Source of the DNA: Agrobacterium tumefaciens str. B6
Lineage (GTDB): Bacteria > Pseudomonadota > Alphaproteobacteria > Rhizobiales > Rhizobiaceae
DNA length: 64,000 nucleotides
Direction: 5' to 3'
NCBI RefSeq assembly: GCF_001541315.1
Contig: NZ_LMVK01000034.1
Coordinates: forward strand, 1 to 64,000
Shown here: piece after piece, positions 1-8,800 of the stretch
Layout: every line of letters begins with the position of its first letter
How positions within the stretch are numbered: position 1 is the first letter of the stretch
Position numbers and translations under genes: made by a program
The notes under the pieces: generated by a model
What the model saw: the letters and a program-made list of their open reading frames with translations, nothing else
What the model was told of the DNA's origin: nothing
Database searches by the model: none

Positions 1-65
1 GGTTCCCCTCCCCGCGTTCTGCACCCCCCGCTGCTCAGGTGAGGCACGCAGCCGCTTCGCCCCCC

Positions 66-884
66 CTAGGGCACAGACACCAGGCCGGTGGGGAGGGGGC
101 GGCGCAAAAAGCCCCCCCCCCGCCAGCCCGAACATCCCTTCACCGCCGCATTACCGCCATCGGCAAACAACGCCGCTCCGGCGACGAAGCTCGCCATGGG
201 GCTCGCGAGGAAAAGCGCTGCCTGCGCGATTTCCTGCGGCTCAGCGATACGTTTCATCGCATGCAGGCCAGCGGCCCATTCCTTCTGCGCCGCATCGCCG
301 GCGGCCGGTGTATCGACCCCGCCGGGCAGCAGCGCATTGGCACGAATACCGCTGATGGCATAATCGGCGGTAATGCCTTTCACCAGCCCCATCAACGCCG
401 CCTTCGCCGCGCCGTAAGCCGCCATGCCCGGTATGCCGACGCTGGTGCCGACGAAGCTTGAGGTGAAGACGATGGACCCGCCACCGCGCGTCACCATCAA
501 GGGTATCTGGTAACGCGCTCCCAGAAAAGCGGAGGTAAGATTGACGTTGAGTACATCATCCCATTCCGCAGGCGAAATCTCCGCCAGCGGCTTCATGGCC
601 CCCACCGCACCGGCATTATTGACGGCGATATCGAGGCCACCGAACACGCTCACGGCCGCCTCTGCCAGCCGGGAATGGGTTTCGGCAAGACCGGCATCAC
701 CCGCAACCGCGTGGACGCGGCCGCCGGTCTCACGAATGTCGGCGGCAACCTCCTGCAGCGCCTTTTCGCCGCGCGCATTGAGAACGACCGCCGCGCCGTG
801 AGCGGCAAACAGCATCGCCGTCGCCCGGCCGATGCCGGATGACGCACCGGTGATGATGGCAACCTTGTTTTCAAGCAATTTCAT
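66..884 (-). CDS. Short-chain dehydrogenase/reductase (SDR), C-terminus doubtful
   Basis: Classical SDR of 272 residues, expected to be a cytosolic NAD(P)-dependent oxidoreductase; the substrate cannot be told. The N-terminus carries the cofactor motif TGASSGIG (about residues 13-20) and the middle has the catalytic YxxxK as YGAAK, preceded by a serine-rich strand (TSSF). The ATG is preceded by AAGGA and GGAGG. The normal family end (FADGG) comes near residue 243; the remaining ~29 residues (G-, R- and P-rich) are not family-like and are translated from a region with a run of ten C/G bases at 111-120, so the true stop is probably hidden by an indel or by poor sequence at the window edge. It lies downstream of degP on the same strand. 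Confidence 0.8.
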   Translation of the reverse strand: MKLLENKVAIITGASSGIGRATAMLFAAHGAAVVLNARGEKALQEVAADIRETGGRVHAVAGDAGLAETHSRLAEAAVSVFGGLDIAVNNAGAVGAMKPLAEISPAEWDDVLNVNLTSAFLGARYQIPLMVTRGGGSIVFTSSFVGTSVGIPGMAAYGAAKAALMGLVKGITADYAISGIRANALLPGGVDTPAAGDAAQKEWAAGLHAMKRIAEPQEIAQAALFLASPMASFVAGAALFADGGNAAVKGCSGWRGGGFLRRPLPTGLVSVP

Positions 885-973
885 ATCCTTGGCCTCCGTT
901 TGATGGAGCCCAAGGATTAGAGAGCGGCCGAAATGACAGCCACCCGATTCCTGACGGATCGGACGAAAAGCGT

Positions 974-2518
974 TTATTCCAGCGGCAGCGCCACAACGCG
1001 CAGATTGCCCTGGGCATCGGCCACCATCATATGCGCATTCTTGCGGCCTTCGGATTTCAGGCCGTTGACGCGCACCAGCACATCGCCCGGAACCTCCATG
1101 AAGTCCTGCCCGACCTCGACGATGATATCGCCGGCCTTCATGCCCTTCTGTTCGGCGGGCGAGCCCGGATCGACGCTGGCGACAAGCACGCCTTCCACGC
1201 TTTCGGCGATGCCCTTTTCGGTGCGCAGCTCGTTGCTCAGCACCACGAGATTCATGCCGAGCACGCTCTGCGGTGCTTCACGCACTTCCGGCGTCTGGTC
1301 CTGCGCCTGATCGTCGGTGCCGCCATCATCTTCCGGTGCGACCACGCCGCCATCGCCGTCTTCGCTCTGTTGGTCCTCGGCCGAGGCCTTCTCATCCGTC
1401 GCATCCTGCAACTGGCCGAGCTTGACCTTGACGGTCTCCTCCTTGCCATCACGCAGGATCACCACATCGACGTCCTTGCCGACAGGGCTTTCCGCCACGA
1501 TCCGCAAAAGGTCGCGCATCTCGTGAATATCCTTGCCGTCGAATTTCAGCACGACATCGCCGGCCTGGATCGGGCCATTTTCCACCGGTCCGCCCTTGGC
1601 GACGCCGGAGATAAGCGCACCCTTGGCGCTGTCCATGCCGAGGCTTGCCGCCACATCGTCGGTGACGGGCTGGACACGAACACCGAGCCAGCCGCGGCGC
1701 GTCTCACCGAATTCGATGAGCTGCTGGACGATATTCTGGGCAAGCTCCGTCGGCACGGCGAATCCGATACCGATCGAACCGCCGCTCGGCGAAATGATCG
1801 CCGTATTGATGCCGATCACCTCACCCTTCATGTTGAAGAGCGGACCGCCGGAATTACCCTTGTTGATGGCCGCATCCGTCTGGATGAAATTGTCATAGGG
1901 ACCGGCATTGATATTACGCCCGCGCGCGGAAATGACACCGACCGTCAGCGATCCGCCAAGGCCGAAGGGATTGCCGATGGCCATCACCCAGTCGCCGATG
2001 CGCATGCTGCGCGAATCGCCGAACTTGACGGCCTTCAACGGCGTTTTCGGCTCCACCTTCAAGACGGAAAGATCGGTTTTCGTATCGGTGCCGACCAGCG
2101 TCGCCTTGAGCTTCGAACCGTTAGGGAAAATCACCTCGATGGCGTCGGCGCCCTCGATGACGTGGTTGTTGGTGACGACGTAACCGGCCGGATCGATCAC
2201 GAAACCGGACCCCAGCGAATTAACCTTTTCACCGCCTTCCGGCTTCTGGCTGTCGAAATAATCCTTGAAGAATTCCTGGAAGGGCGAACCCTCCGGCAGT
2301 TTCGGCGGAACCGGGCCCTTGCCGTCGGTCTTGACGTTCTGCGAGGTGGAAATATTCACCACCGCGTCGAGAAGCGGCTCAGCAAGATCAGCCACCGATT
2401 CCGGCCCATGGCTCTGCGCCAATGCCGCAACCGGTGCCGTAAGGCTACCCGCCACAAGCGCGATGCCCGCGATTGCGGCGATGCTGCTGCGAAAAGGCGA
2501 AAGAAGGGTCACGGCCAT
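974..2518 (-). CDS. degP: Periplasmic serine protease/chaperone DegP (HtrA, Do family)
   Basis: 514 residues. A signal peptide (residues 1-35, ending near AALAQS) sends it to the periplasm, where this family degrades or refolds misfolded envelope proteins. The trypsin-like triad is visible as H119 (TNNHV), D149 (TDLSV) and S223 (GNSGG). Two PDZ domains follow, at about residues 290-370 and 430-510; between them is a long acidic linker rich in D, E, Q and G, about 385-425. It lies downstream of hflK-hflC on the same strand but a strong terminator separates them, so it probably has its own promoter in 2519-2656. Paralogues named DegQ or MucD have the same architecture, so the exact name is less certain than the function. 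Confidence 0.95.
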   Translation of the reverse strand: MAVTLLSPFRSSIAAIAGIALVAGSLTAPVAALAQSHGPESVADLAEPLLDAVVNISTSQNVKTDGKGPVPPKLPEGSPFQEFFKDYFDSQKPEGGEKVNSLGSGFVIDPAGYVVTNNHVIEGADAIEVIFPNGSKLKATLVGTDTKTDLSVLKVEPKTPLKAVKFGDSRSMRIGDWVMAIGNPFGLGGSLTVGVISARGRNINAGPYDNFIQTDAAINKGNSGGPLFNMKGEVIGINTAIISPSGGSIGIGFAVPTELAQNIVQQLIEFGETRRGWLGVRVQPVTDDVAASLGMDSAKGALISGVAKGGPVENGPIQAGDVVLKFDGKDIHEMRDLLRIVAESPVGKDVDVVILRDGKEETVKVKLGQLQDATDEKASAEDQQSEDGDGGVVAPEDDGGTDDQAQDQTPEVREAPQSVLGMNLVVLSNELRTEKGIAESVEGVLVASVDPGSPAEQKGMKAGDIIVEVGQDFMEVPGDVLVRVNGLKSEGRKNAHMMVADAQGNLRVVALPLE

Positions 2519-2656
2519 AAGCGTCCTCGCGTTTCAAATAGTCCTGCCCTGCATATATCGGCAAAGCATAAGGCGGAATGATGAAGTGTAAAAATACCTT
2601 TTCGTGAACAGGCGGGGGACGCCTTGCCCGTAGTCACAGCTTTGGCACGAAAACGG

Positions 2657-2690
2657 ACCAAAAAGAAAGGGCCGGTAAAAACCGGCCCTC
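2657..2690 (-). terminator. Rho-independent terminator after hflC
   Basis: Read on the minus strand, a perfect 9-bp stem (AGGGCCGGT with ACCGGCCCT, plus-strand 2668-2676 and 2681-2689) with a 4-base loop is followed by TTTCTTTTT. It lies 20 bases after the hflC stop and closes the thyA/folA/hflKC block before degP. Confidence 0.9.
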
Positions 2691-2710
2691 CAAAATCATT
2701 TTATCCGTTA

Positions 2711-3634
2711 TCAGTTCGCCGGTGCCGGCGCAGGTGCGGCAGGCGCCGTGGACGGAGCACCGTCGATGTTGTTGAAATAACGGAAGAAGGTAGAGTCCGG
2801 AGACAGAACCAGCGTCGTGCCTGTTCCGCTCAGTGAGCTGGAATAGGCGGCCATCGAGCGATAGAACTCGAAGAAGCTCGGGTCGCGCTGGAAAGCTTCA
2901 CCGAACACCTTGTTACGCTCCGCATCGCCTTCACCGCGCAGCACTTCGGACTGACGACGCGCGTCGGATTCGAATTCCACGACCTGACGGTCGGCGATAG
3001 CGCGGCGACGCTGCGCTTCTTCGTTACCACGGGCGCGGATCAGTTCGGCTTCGGCCAGACGTTCCGACTTCATGCGCTCGAAGGTCTGCTGCGAGACTTC
3101 CTGCGTCAGGTCGGTACGACGAATGCGCACGTCAACGATGCTGATGCCGAGCGATTCCGCATCGGGCCGCAGATCGTCACGCACTTCCTGCATCATCGAT
3201 GCACGTGCATCCGAGAGCGCGGATTCGAAGCCACGCAGACCGTAGACCCGGCGCAGCGATGCGTCGAGACGGGTGCGCAGGCGCGATTCCGCCGACATCT
3301 GGTCACCCGAGACCGTCTGCCGGAAGCGGCGTGCATCCGTGATGCGATAGACCACGAAGGCATCAACCTCGTAGAACTTGCCGCCGGAGACCTGAACACG
3401 GATATTGTCGTGATCAAAGCGCAGCGCGCGGTTTTCGACATATTGTACGCGGTCGGCGTCCATGAAGGCGAAGGGCAGCTTGAAATAGAGGCCCGGCGCG
3501 GTTTTGACATCCTGGATTTCACCGAAGCGAACGACGATGGCCTGCTGGCGCTCGTTGACGACGAAGATCGACGAATAACCGAGGAAAAGCACGACGGCGA
3601 GGCCGACGAGAATGGCCGTAAGACGGTTGCCCAT
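2711..3634 (-). CDS. hflC: HflC, SPFH-family subunit of the FtsH regulator complex
   Basis: 307 residues. One N-terminal transmembrane segment (about 7-25) anchors a periplasmic SPFH/band-7 domain (about 25-190), followed by an alanine/glutamate/arginine-rich coiled coil (about 190-260) and a proline/alanine-rich tail. HflC pairs with HflK in a membrane complex that modulates the AAA protease FtsH. The start codon follows the hflK stop by a single base, so the two are translationally coupled, as expected for a complex needing equal amounts of both subunits. No unusual features. Confidence 0.95.
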   Translation of the reverse strand: MGNRLTAILVGLAVVLFLGYSSIFVVNERQQAIVVRFGEIQDVKTAPGLYFKLPFAFMDADRVQYVENRALRFDHDNIRVQVSGGKFYEVDAFVVYRITDARRFRQTVSGDQMSAESRLRTRLDASLRRVYGLRGFESALSDARASMMQEVRDDLRPDAESLGISIVDVRIRRTDLTQEVSQQTFERMKSERLAEAELIRARGNEEAQRRRAIADRQVVEFESDARRQSEVLRGEGDAERNKVFGEAFQRDPSFFEFYRSMAAYSSSLSGTGTTLVLSPDSTFFRYFNNIDGAPSTAPAAPAPAPAN

Positions 3635-3635
3635 A

Positions 3636-4754
3636 TTAGTTGCCTCCCTGCTGTGCCGCGCCCGGATTGCCGCGCATGATCTCGTTCAGAGGCAGATAAG
3701 GCACCACACCCTGTTTTTCGTCGATGATGACCTTGTTGGAGCCCTTCAGGACCTGTTCCATCGTTTCCAGGAACATGCGCTGACGGGTTACATCAGGCGC
3801 GGTGCGATACTGGTCGTAGATGGAGATGAAACGCTGCGCTTCACCCTGTGCCTCGTTGACGACACGCGACTTGTAGGCGTTCGCTTCTTCGAGGATCTGC
3901 GCGGCCTGACCGCGGGCGGCACCGAGCTTCTGGTTGGCGTATTGGTTGGCTTCCTGAACGAAGCGGTCTTCGTCCTGTTCGGCGCGCTGCACTTCATCGA
4001 AGGCGTCGGCCACTTCGCGCGGCGGTGCCGCGTCTTCAATAGCCACCGCATTGATGGAGATGCCGGCGCCATAACCGTCCATCGTGGACTGGATGATGGT
4101 GCGCACATCCGCTGCGATCGCCTGACGGTTATCGCGGAAGATGTCCTGTGCCGGACGACGGCCGACGACTTCGCGCATGGCGCTTTCGGAAACCTGCTGC
4201 AGGGTTTCAGCCGGGCTGTCGACGTTGAAGAGGTAGGATTTCGGATCGGAGACCGTATAGAGCACCGAGAACTGCACGTTGACGATGTTCTGGTCGCCGG
4301 TCAGCATCACGCCGCTCGCTGAAGACGACGAAGCGCGCGAACCGATATTCTGCTGCTGCTCGGTCACCTTGACAATTTCCACCGTCTCGATCGGCCACAG
4401 ATGGAAATGCAGGCCCGGCATCGAAATTTCATCCTTCGGACGCCCGAAACGCAGCTCCACGCCGCGCTCGTCCGGCTGGACGGTGTAGATGGACTGGATG
4501 CCGAGGAAAACCAGAACGACGAGAACAACGATCGCAACCGCGCCGCCGTTGAAGCCGCCCGGCAGGACATTCCTGAAACGGTCCTGACTGCGCCGGATGA
4601 TCTCTTCCAGATCGGGCGGGCCGCCATTACCGCCGCCACCGCCGCGAGGCCGGTTAGGCCCCTGCCCCCATGGGCCGCCACCGCCGCCCTGGTTGTTTCC
4701 GCCACCGCCGCCGCCCCAAGGGCCGCCGCCGCCATTCTGATTGCTCCAGGGCAT
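3636..4754 (-). CDS. hflK: HflK, SPFH-family subunit of the FtsH regulator complex
   Basis: 372 residues from the ATG at 4754 (AGAGG is 5 bases upstream; a TTG one codon earlier is less likely). The cytoplasmic N-terminus is extremely glycine-, asparagine- and proline-rich (about 8-50), as in other HflK proteins. A transmembrane segment follows (about 73-92), then a band-7 domain and a coiled-coil region. Partner of HflC, encoded one base downstream. Upstream on the same strand are folA and thyA with a gap of about 140 bases, so hflKC may be co-transcribed with them or have its own promoter there. Confidence 0.95.
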   Translation of the reverse strand: MPWSNQNGGGGPWGGGGGGNNQGGGGGPWGQGPNRPRGGGGGNGGPPDLEEIIRRSQDRFRNVLPGGFNGGAVAIVVLVVLVFLGIQSIYTVQPDERGVELRFGRPKDEISMPGLHFHLWPIETVEIVKVTEQQQNIGSRASSSSASGVMLTGDQNIVNVQFSVLYTVSDPKSYLFNVDSPAETLQQVSESAMREVVGRRPAQDIFRDNRQAIAADVRTIIQSTMDGYGAGISINAVAIEDAAPPREVADAFDEVQRAEQDEDRFVQEANQYANQKLGAARGQAAQILEEANAYKSRVVNEAQGEAQRFISIYDQYRTAPDVTRQRMFLETMEQVLKGSNKVIIDEKQGVVPYLPLNEIMRGNPGAAQQGGN

Positions 4755-4897
4755 CAATACCTCTTTATAAAAGCCTCTCCCGATTCCGTTCGAAAGCGAT
4801 TGCTCGCGTGCGGCGGGAATATCGACCCGTTATAAGAAGGAGAAGCGTCCGTTTCAACGCAGAGGTGGTAACTAAATACCCAATCGGGGTAAATAGT

Positions 4898-5425
4898 TCA
4901 CTTTGACGCGGCTCTGCGCACATAAGTGGTGAACAGAACGGGATAATTGTCCCTTTCCCCTGCGGGAGCGGGGGTTTCCTCGGTTTTCTCAAAAACGCCG
5001 GGATCGATTTCCGGAAAAAAAGTGTCTCCATCCAGCTTTACCGCCACATGGGTGACGGAAAGTTGATCGGCAAAGGGCATGGCCTGACGGTAAATCTCGC
5101 CGCCGCCGGCCACGAAAACCTCATCCACACCCAGTTCCGCAGCCTTGGTTTTTGCAAGCTTCATGGCCTCGTCCAGCGACGAGACGACATCAACGCCTGC
5201 AGGCCGATAGTCGGCATTGCGGCTGACGATGATATGCGGACGGCCCGGCAGGGGGCGCTCGCCGACGGATAAAAATGTCTTGCGGCCCATGATGAGCGGC
5301 TTGCCCATTGTCATCGCCTTGAAGCGCTTGAGGTCAGTGGAAAGCTTCCACGGCATGTCGAGGTCGCGGCCGATGACGCCGTTTTCGGACACCGCGACGA
5401 TGATGGTGACGCGCGGCTCACTCAT
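4898..5425 (-). CDS. folA: Dihydrofolate reductase
   Basis: 175 residues; reduces dihydrofolate to tetrahydrofolate with NADPH, regenerating the cofactor oxidised by thymidylate synthase. Family signatures: VSENGVIG near the N-terminus, the MPW segment, the substrate-binding acidic residue D31 (position of E. coli D27), MGRKTF, and the glycine pair in VAGGGEIY. The start codon overlaps the thyA stop in an ATGA tetranucleotide, so thyA-folA is a coupled unit. Confidence 0.96.
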   Translation of the reverse strand: MSEPRVTIIVAVSENGVIGRDLDMPWKLSTDLKRFKAMTMGKPLIMGRKTFLSVGERPLPGRPHIIVSRNADYRPAGVDVVSSLDEAMKLAKTKAAELGVDEVFVAGGGEIYRQAMPFADQLSVTHVAVKLDGDTFFPEIDPGVFEKTEETPAPAGERDNYPVLFTTYVRRAASK

Positions 5426-6216
5426 ACCGCGATCGGCGCCTTGATGCTTGAATCGGCCTCGTAATTCTCAAGCGTAAAGTCTTCGAACTTAAAGCCGAAA
5501 AGGTCCTTCACATCAGGGTTGAGGCGCATCGTCGGCAAGGCCTTGGGTGTGCGCGTCATCTGCAGCTGCGCCTGTTCGAAATGGTTGGCATAGATATGCG
5601 CATCGCCGAGCGTATGGACGAAATCCCCCGGCTTCAGCCCCGTCACCTGCGCCACCATCAGCGTCAGGAGCGCATAGGAGGCGATATTGAACGGCACGCC
5701 GAGGAAAATATCCGCCGAGCGCTGGTAAAGCTGGCAGGAGAGCTTGCCGTCGGAAACATAGAACTGGAACAGGCAATGGCAGGGCGGCAGCGCCATCTCG
5801 TCCACCAGCGCGGGGTTCCAGGCCGAAACGATGTGGCGGCGAGAATTGGGATTGGTTTTCAGGGCCTCGATCAGAAGCGCGATCTGGTCGATATGGCGTC
5901 CGTCAGGCGCCGGCCAGGAGCGCCACTGTGCACCATAGACGGGGCCGAGATCGCCATTCTCGTCAGCCCATTCATCCCAGATGGAAACGCCGTTTTCCTT
6001 GAGATAGGCAATATTGGTATCGCCCTTCAGGAACCACAGGAGTTCATGGATGATCGAGCGCAGATGCAGCTTCTTGGTGGTGAGAACCGGAAAACCTTGC
6101 GCAAGGTCGAAACGCATCTGGTAACCGAAAACCGAGCGCGTGCCCGTGCCGGTGCGGTCTCCACGGTCGGAGCCGGTTTCCATCACATGCCGGAGAAGAT
6201 CGAGATATTGTTTCAT
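5422..6216 (-). CDS. thyA: Thymidylate synthase ThyA
   Basis: 264 residues from the ATG at 6216, the start that gives the standard family N-terminus MKQYLDLL; the reading frame is open 15 codons further upstream. Makes dTMP from dUMP and methylene-tetrahydrofolate. The catalytic cysteine is C146 in PPCHC, the phosphate-binding arginines are R126/R127 (NSRRHIV), and length equals the E. coli enzyme. First gene of the thyA-folA pair; product and cofactor recycling are encoded together. Confidence 0.97.
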   Translation of the reverse strand: MKQYLDLLRHVMETGSDRGDRTGTGTRSVFGYQMRFDLAQGFPVLTTKKLHLRSIIHELLWFLKGDTNIAYLKENGVSIWDEWADENGDLGPVYGAQWRSWPAPDGRHIDQIALLIEALKTNPNSRRHIVSAWNPALVDEMALPPCHCLFQFYVSDGKLSCQLYQRSADIFLGVPFNIASYALLTLMVAQVTGLKPGDFVHTLGDAHIYANHFEQAQLQMTRTPKALPTMRLNPDVKDLFGFKFEDFTLENYEADSSIKAPIAV

Positions 6217-6308
6217 GCGTTCTGCCGCCGATTCCCTGATATCGAGGGAATATAATAGCACAGGGCGGCAGAACCAATCACCTAATGCGGGCTTATCCCC
6301 GGATCAAA

Positions 6309-6617
6309 TCAAAGCGACTGAAGCTTACCCAGTTCCTTGGCGACCAGGTAATAGAAAGTCACGCGCGACTTGGAGCGGTCGGCGGCCATGGCCTTGGCGA
6401 CGGCATCGATCGCCTGATCGGCCGCACCGTCGGTAACGCCGAGCTTCTTGCCGCACCAGCTCGCCTTCACGCGCGCAAGCTCTTCCGGATCGGAAGCGGA
6501 CACCAGCGAGGAATCCCGGTTGCGCAGGGCAATGCCGAGATGCTTGACGATCTTGCCGACAATGGCTTCGTCGGCTGCTGCGTCGTATTTCTTCACATCT
6601 GCGAGATAGTCAGTCAT
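6309..6617 (-). CDS. DUF2853 family protein
   Basis: 102 residues from the ATG at 6617, which has GGAG 6 bases upstream; an in-frame GTG two codons earlier is less likely. Matches my knowledge of the DUF2853 family: an all-helical small soluble protein beginning DYLADVKKY, with LARVKASWCGKKLG in the middle. Function unknown; no signal peptide or membrane segment. It is divergent from the tmRNA gene that begins about 180 bases away. The gap to thyA on the same strand is 92 bases. Confidence 0.85.
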   Translation of the reverse strand: MTDYLADVKKYDAAADEAIVGKIVKHLGIALRNRDSSLVSASDPEELARVKASWCGKKLGVTDGAADQAIDAVAKAMAADRSKSRVTFYYLVAKELGKLQSL

Positions 6618-6794
6618 GTCCACTCCTTCGTGTGTCCCCGGCCCGGTGTTGCTTCTGGTGACCGGTTGCAGGGAGAATGGGACAGCAATCCCTCGTCGTC
6701 AAGAATTGTCTAAAGTGCGGGCCGCAATCACGAAACCTTTTCATGGAATTGTCATCACCCCCCTTTTCTCGGGCGGGCGAAACGCCTATATGAG

Positions 6795-7145
6795 CCTTGC
6801 TGGGGCAACCCGGCTATGGCGATAAACGGTCGGTGTAATAAACCTATTGGACCCGGGGGCGGTACCCGGCGCCTCCACCAAAAACCGGCGGGCTTTTCAA
6901 GATGAAGGCCGGCTTTTGATGGGGGCGAAATAGGATCGACAAGGGCGTAAAGATCGAACTTTTGCTCGGCATGATACCGCCGTTATCGGGTCACAAGTGT
7001 AGTTGCAAATGACAACAACGCTAAGGAATATGCTCTCGCTGCCTAATGGCGGTGCGGGAATTCCGCTCTAAGTCCTCACGGTTAGCCCCGTGAGGCGGGG
7101 TTCGGAGGTACCTGGCAACAGAAACCTCCACCTTCTCCATTTTGC
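6795..7145 (+). ncRNA. ssrA: Permuted two-piece tmRNA (ssrA)
   Basis: Circularly permuted alphaproteobacterial tmRNA. The acceptor piece comes first: a T-arm (stem CCGGG 6853-6857 and CCCGG 6865-6869) directly joins the acceptor strand CGCCTCC (6870-6876) and an encoded ACCA ending at 6880. A ~40-base spacer (6881-6920), itself able to form a GCCGG/CCGGC hairpin, is removed in processing. The coding piece starts with GGGGGCG (6921-6927), which pairs with the acceptor strand and gives a G-U at the third pair, the alanine identity signal. The tag frame is at 7005-7046; hairpins at 7073-7095 and about 7105-7136 follow. Both outer ends are approximate. It rescues stalled ribosomes and tags their products for proteolysis. 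Confidence 0.93.
7005..7046 (+). other. tmRNA tag peptide reading frame
   Basis: Thirteen codons plus stop encode ANDNNAKEYALAA, the long alphaproteobacterial form of the degradation tag, ending in the ALAA signal read by ClpXP. The resume codon is GCA at 7005. This settles the identity and orientation of the surrounding RNA gene. Confidence 0.95.
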
Positions 7146-7361
7146 CTGAATTGATTATATGATAGCTGACTTGCGAACGGCGTAGGCTTTTCCGTTGCTG
7201 CCGTTCAGGACATTGCGTATACTTGGGCAACGCGTGAGCGTCAGGATCGGAAATGATCCCGGCTCAAGGATTACGCGAAGATTCAAAGTGTTACAGCGTC
7301 CTTGGCGCGCGAGCCGCGCCGCACATGAAAAGACGTTCGAATAAGGGAAAGACAGGACCGC

Positions 7362-7874
7362 ATGGGGCAGGATCATATCCGTTACGACATTCTCGCACAG
7401 GATGCCCTTCGCGGCGTTATTCGTAAGGTTTTGGGTGAAGTGGCCGCAACCAGCCGCCTGCCCGGCGACCACCATTTCTTCATTACATTCCTGACCGGCG
7501 CGCCGGGCGTGCGGATTTCCCAGCACCTCAAGGCGAAATATGCCGAACAGATGACCATCGTCATCCAGCACCAGTTCTGGGACCTCAAAGTAACCGAAAC
7601 CGGCTTTGAAATCGGCCTCTCCTTCTCCGATACGCCGGAAAAGCTGGTCATTCCCTATAATGCCATCAGAGGTTTCTACGATCCTTCCGTCAATTTCGAA
7701 CTCGAATTCGACGTGCCTCTGGCCGAAGAAGAAGAATTGGAAGAAGCCGAAATCACCGCTTATCCCGTTTCCCACGAGGCAAAGCCGGCTGCTGCTTCCG
7801 AAACGCCCAAGGCCGGCGAGGAAAAGAAGGAAGGCTCTGTCGTTTCGCTGGATGCCTTCCGCAAGAAGCAATAA
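7362..7874 (+). CDS. sspB: SspB-alpha, ClpXP adaptor for ssrA-tagged proteins
   Basis: 170 residues. The N-terminal ~125 residues match the alphaproteobacterial SspB family (formerly DUF1321): the RYDILAQDALRGVI start, HHFFITF and GVRISQHLK strands. The rest is an acidic, low-complexity tail ending in a short basic C-terminal segment (VSLDAFRKKQ), matching the tether that docks other SspB proteins on ClpX. SspB binds the ssrA tag and delivers tagged proteins to ClpXP. AGGA lies upstream of the ATG. It is the next gene after ssrA on the same strand, about 215 bases downstream, so RNA and adaptor are neighbours. Confidence 0.93.
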   Translation: MGQDHIRYDILAQDALRGVIRKVLGEVAATSRLPGDHHFFITFLTGAPGVRISQHLKAKYAEQMTIVIQHQFWDLKVTETGFEIGLSFSDTPEKLVIPYNAIRGFYDPSVNFELEFDVPLAEEEELEEAEITAYPVSHEAKPAAASETPKAGEEKKEGSVVSLDAFRKKQ

Positions 7875-7916
7875 CGGCTTACCCCGAGCGTACGAAACCC
7901 GAGGAGACATATCCCC

Positions 7917-8120
7917 ATGGCGGCCGATATCGTCAATCTACGTCAGTTTCGGAAACAGAAAGCCCGTAGCGAAAAAGAAAAGCAGGCGGAGCAGAACCGC
8001 CTGTCCTTCGGCCGCGCCAAGGCGGAAAAAAATCTCACATCAGCCCTGAACGAAAAAGCCGAAAAGGCGCTCGATCAGGGGCGGCTCGAAAAACCCGATG
8101 ACGGGGTCGGCAAAGACTGA
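7917..8120 (+). CDS. DUF4169 family small protein
   Basis: 67 residues, highly charged (K, R, E, A), with the family start ADIVNLRQFRKQK and the FGRAKAEK segment; predicted largely helical and soluble. GAGGAG is 10 bases upstream of the ATG. It lies 42 bases after sspB and before a ribbon-helix-helix gene, a likely small operon. No function is known to me. Confidence 0.85.
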   Translation: MAADIVNLRQFRKQKARSEKEKQAEQNRLSFGRAKAEKNLTSALNEKAEKALDQGRLEKPDDGVGKD

Positions 8121-8233
8121 CAAGCCGACGGACCGCCGCGGATTTCGGGACTATCGGAAAAGAATCGCAAAACAGGGACTTGCCGGGGAGATATGATTCA
8201 GACCTCCAACCGGATCCACCGGAGACCGATCTG

Positions 8234-8443
8234 ATGATCCGCAAGCACTCCGCGACGTTGCACGGCCACCGCACCAGCATTTCACTCGAGGATGCCTTCT
8301 GGGACGAGTTGAAAATCATTGCGGACAGACGCAAGATCAGTTTCGCGGCCCTGCTTGCCGAAATAGATGACAACCGCGCCGCCGACAGCAATCTGTCCTC
8401 GTCGCTGCGGGTTTATGTGCTGAACTGGCTGAAAAACCGCTGA
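8234..8443 (+). CDS. Ribbon-helix-helix domain protein (RHH_4 type)
   Basis: 69 residues from the ATG at 8234 (GGAG 9 bases upstream); the frame also has a TTG at 8180 without a good ribosome site. The segment GHRTSISLEDAFWDELKII and the following AALLAEID match the RHH_4 family, small proteins with a MetJ/Arc-like fold that are presumed DNA binders. Third gene after sspB. No toxin partner is adjacent, so I see no toxin-antitoxin pair. Target unknown. Confidence 0.82.
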   Translation: MIRKHSATLHGHRTSISLEDAFWDELKIIADRRKISFAALLAEIDDNRAADSNLSSSLRVYVLNWLKNR

Positions 8444-8800
8444 GATTTTCCGGCGTTCAGTAAAGACACGCAATCGATCACGACCTGCGACGCCTCTATC
8501 CGGACTTGTCCCCCGGACTACAAAAAATACTGCCGAAAACTCGTAACGCCGTGAAAGCATTCATTAAACATTGGCGGCCTAGTCTGCGCTGCAAGGCATT
8601 TCCCGTATTGCGTAGCCTTGCTTTCAAATACTGTTTCCAGACCTTTCCCATCCACCACGAGGCGTTCCGGGGCTCCCCCCGTTAGGGAACGAGTTTGCCG
8701 TGAGATTCTCGGCTCATGCTCGAGGATGATGCAACGTTCCGGGACAGGTTTCCGCACTTTCGCAATATGAAGGCCGATCAGCCTTACCCTGCCCGCAAGC
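8444..8800. other. Intergenic region, no gene seen
   Basis: About 357 bases between two convergent transcription units. No frame has family-like protein sequence. The only structure noticed is a short AAGGC/GCCTT stem near 8770-8785 just after the AsmA-like stop, too weak to call a terminator. Confidence 0.5.

Noticed and set aside
6749-6791. Promoter for ssrA (TTGTCA and CTATAT)
   Set aside because: The spacing of the two hexamers is about 30 bases, too long for a sigma-70 type promoter.
8180-8233. N-terminal extension of the ribbon-helix-helix gene from TTG
   Set aside because: The ATG at 8234 has a good GGAG and begins exactly at family sequence.
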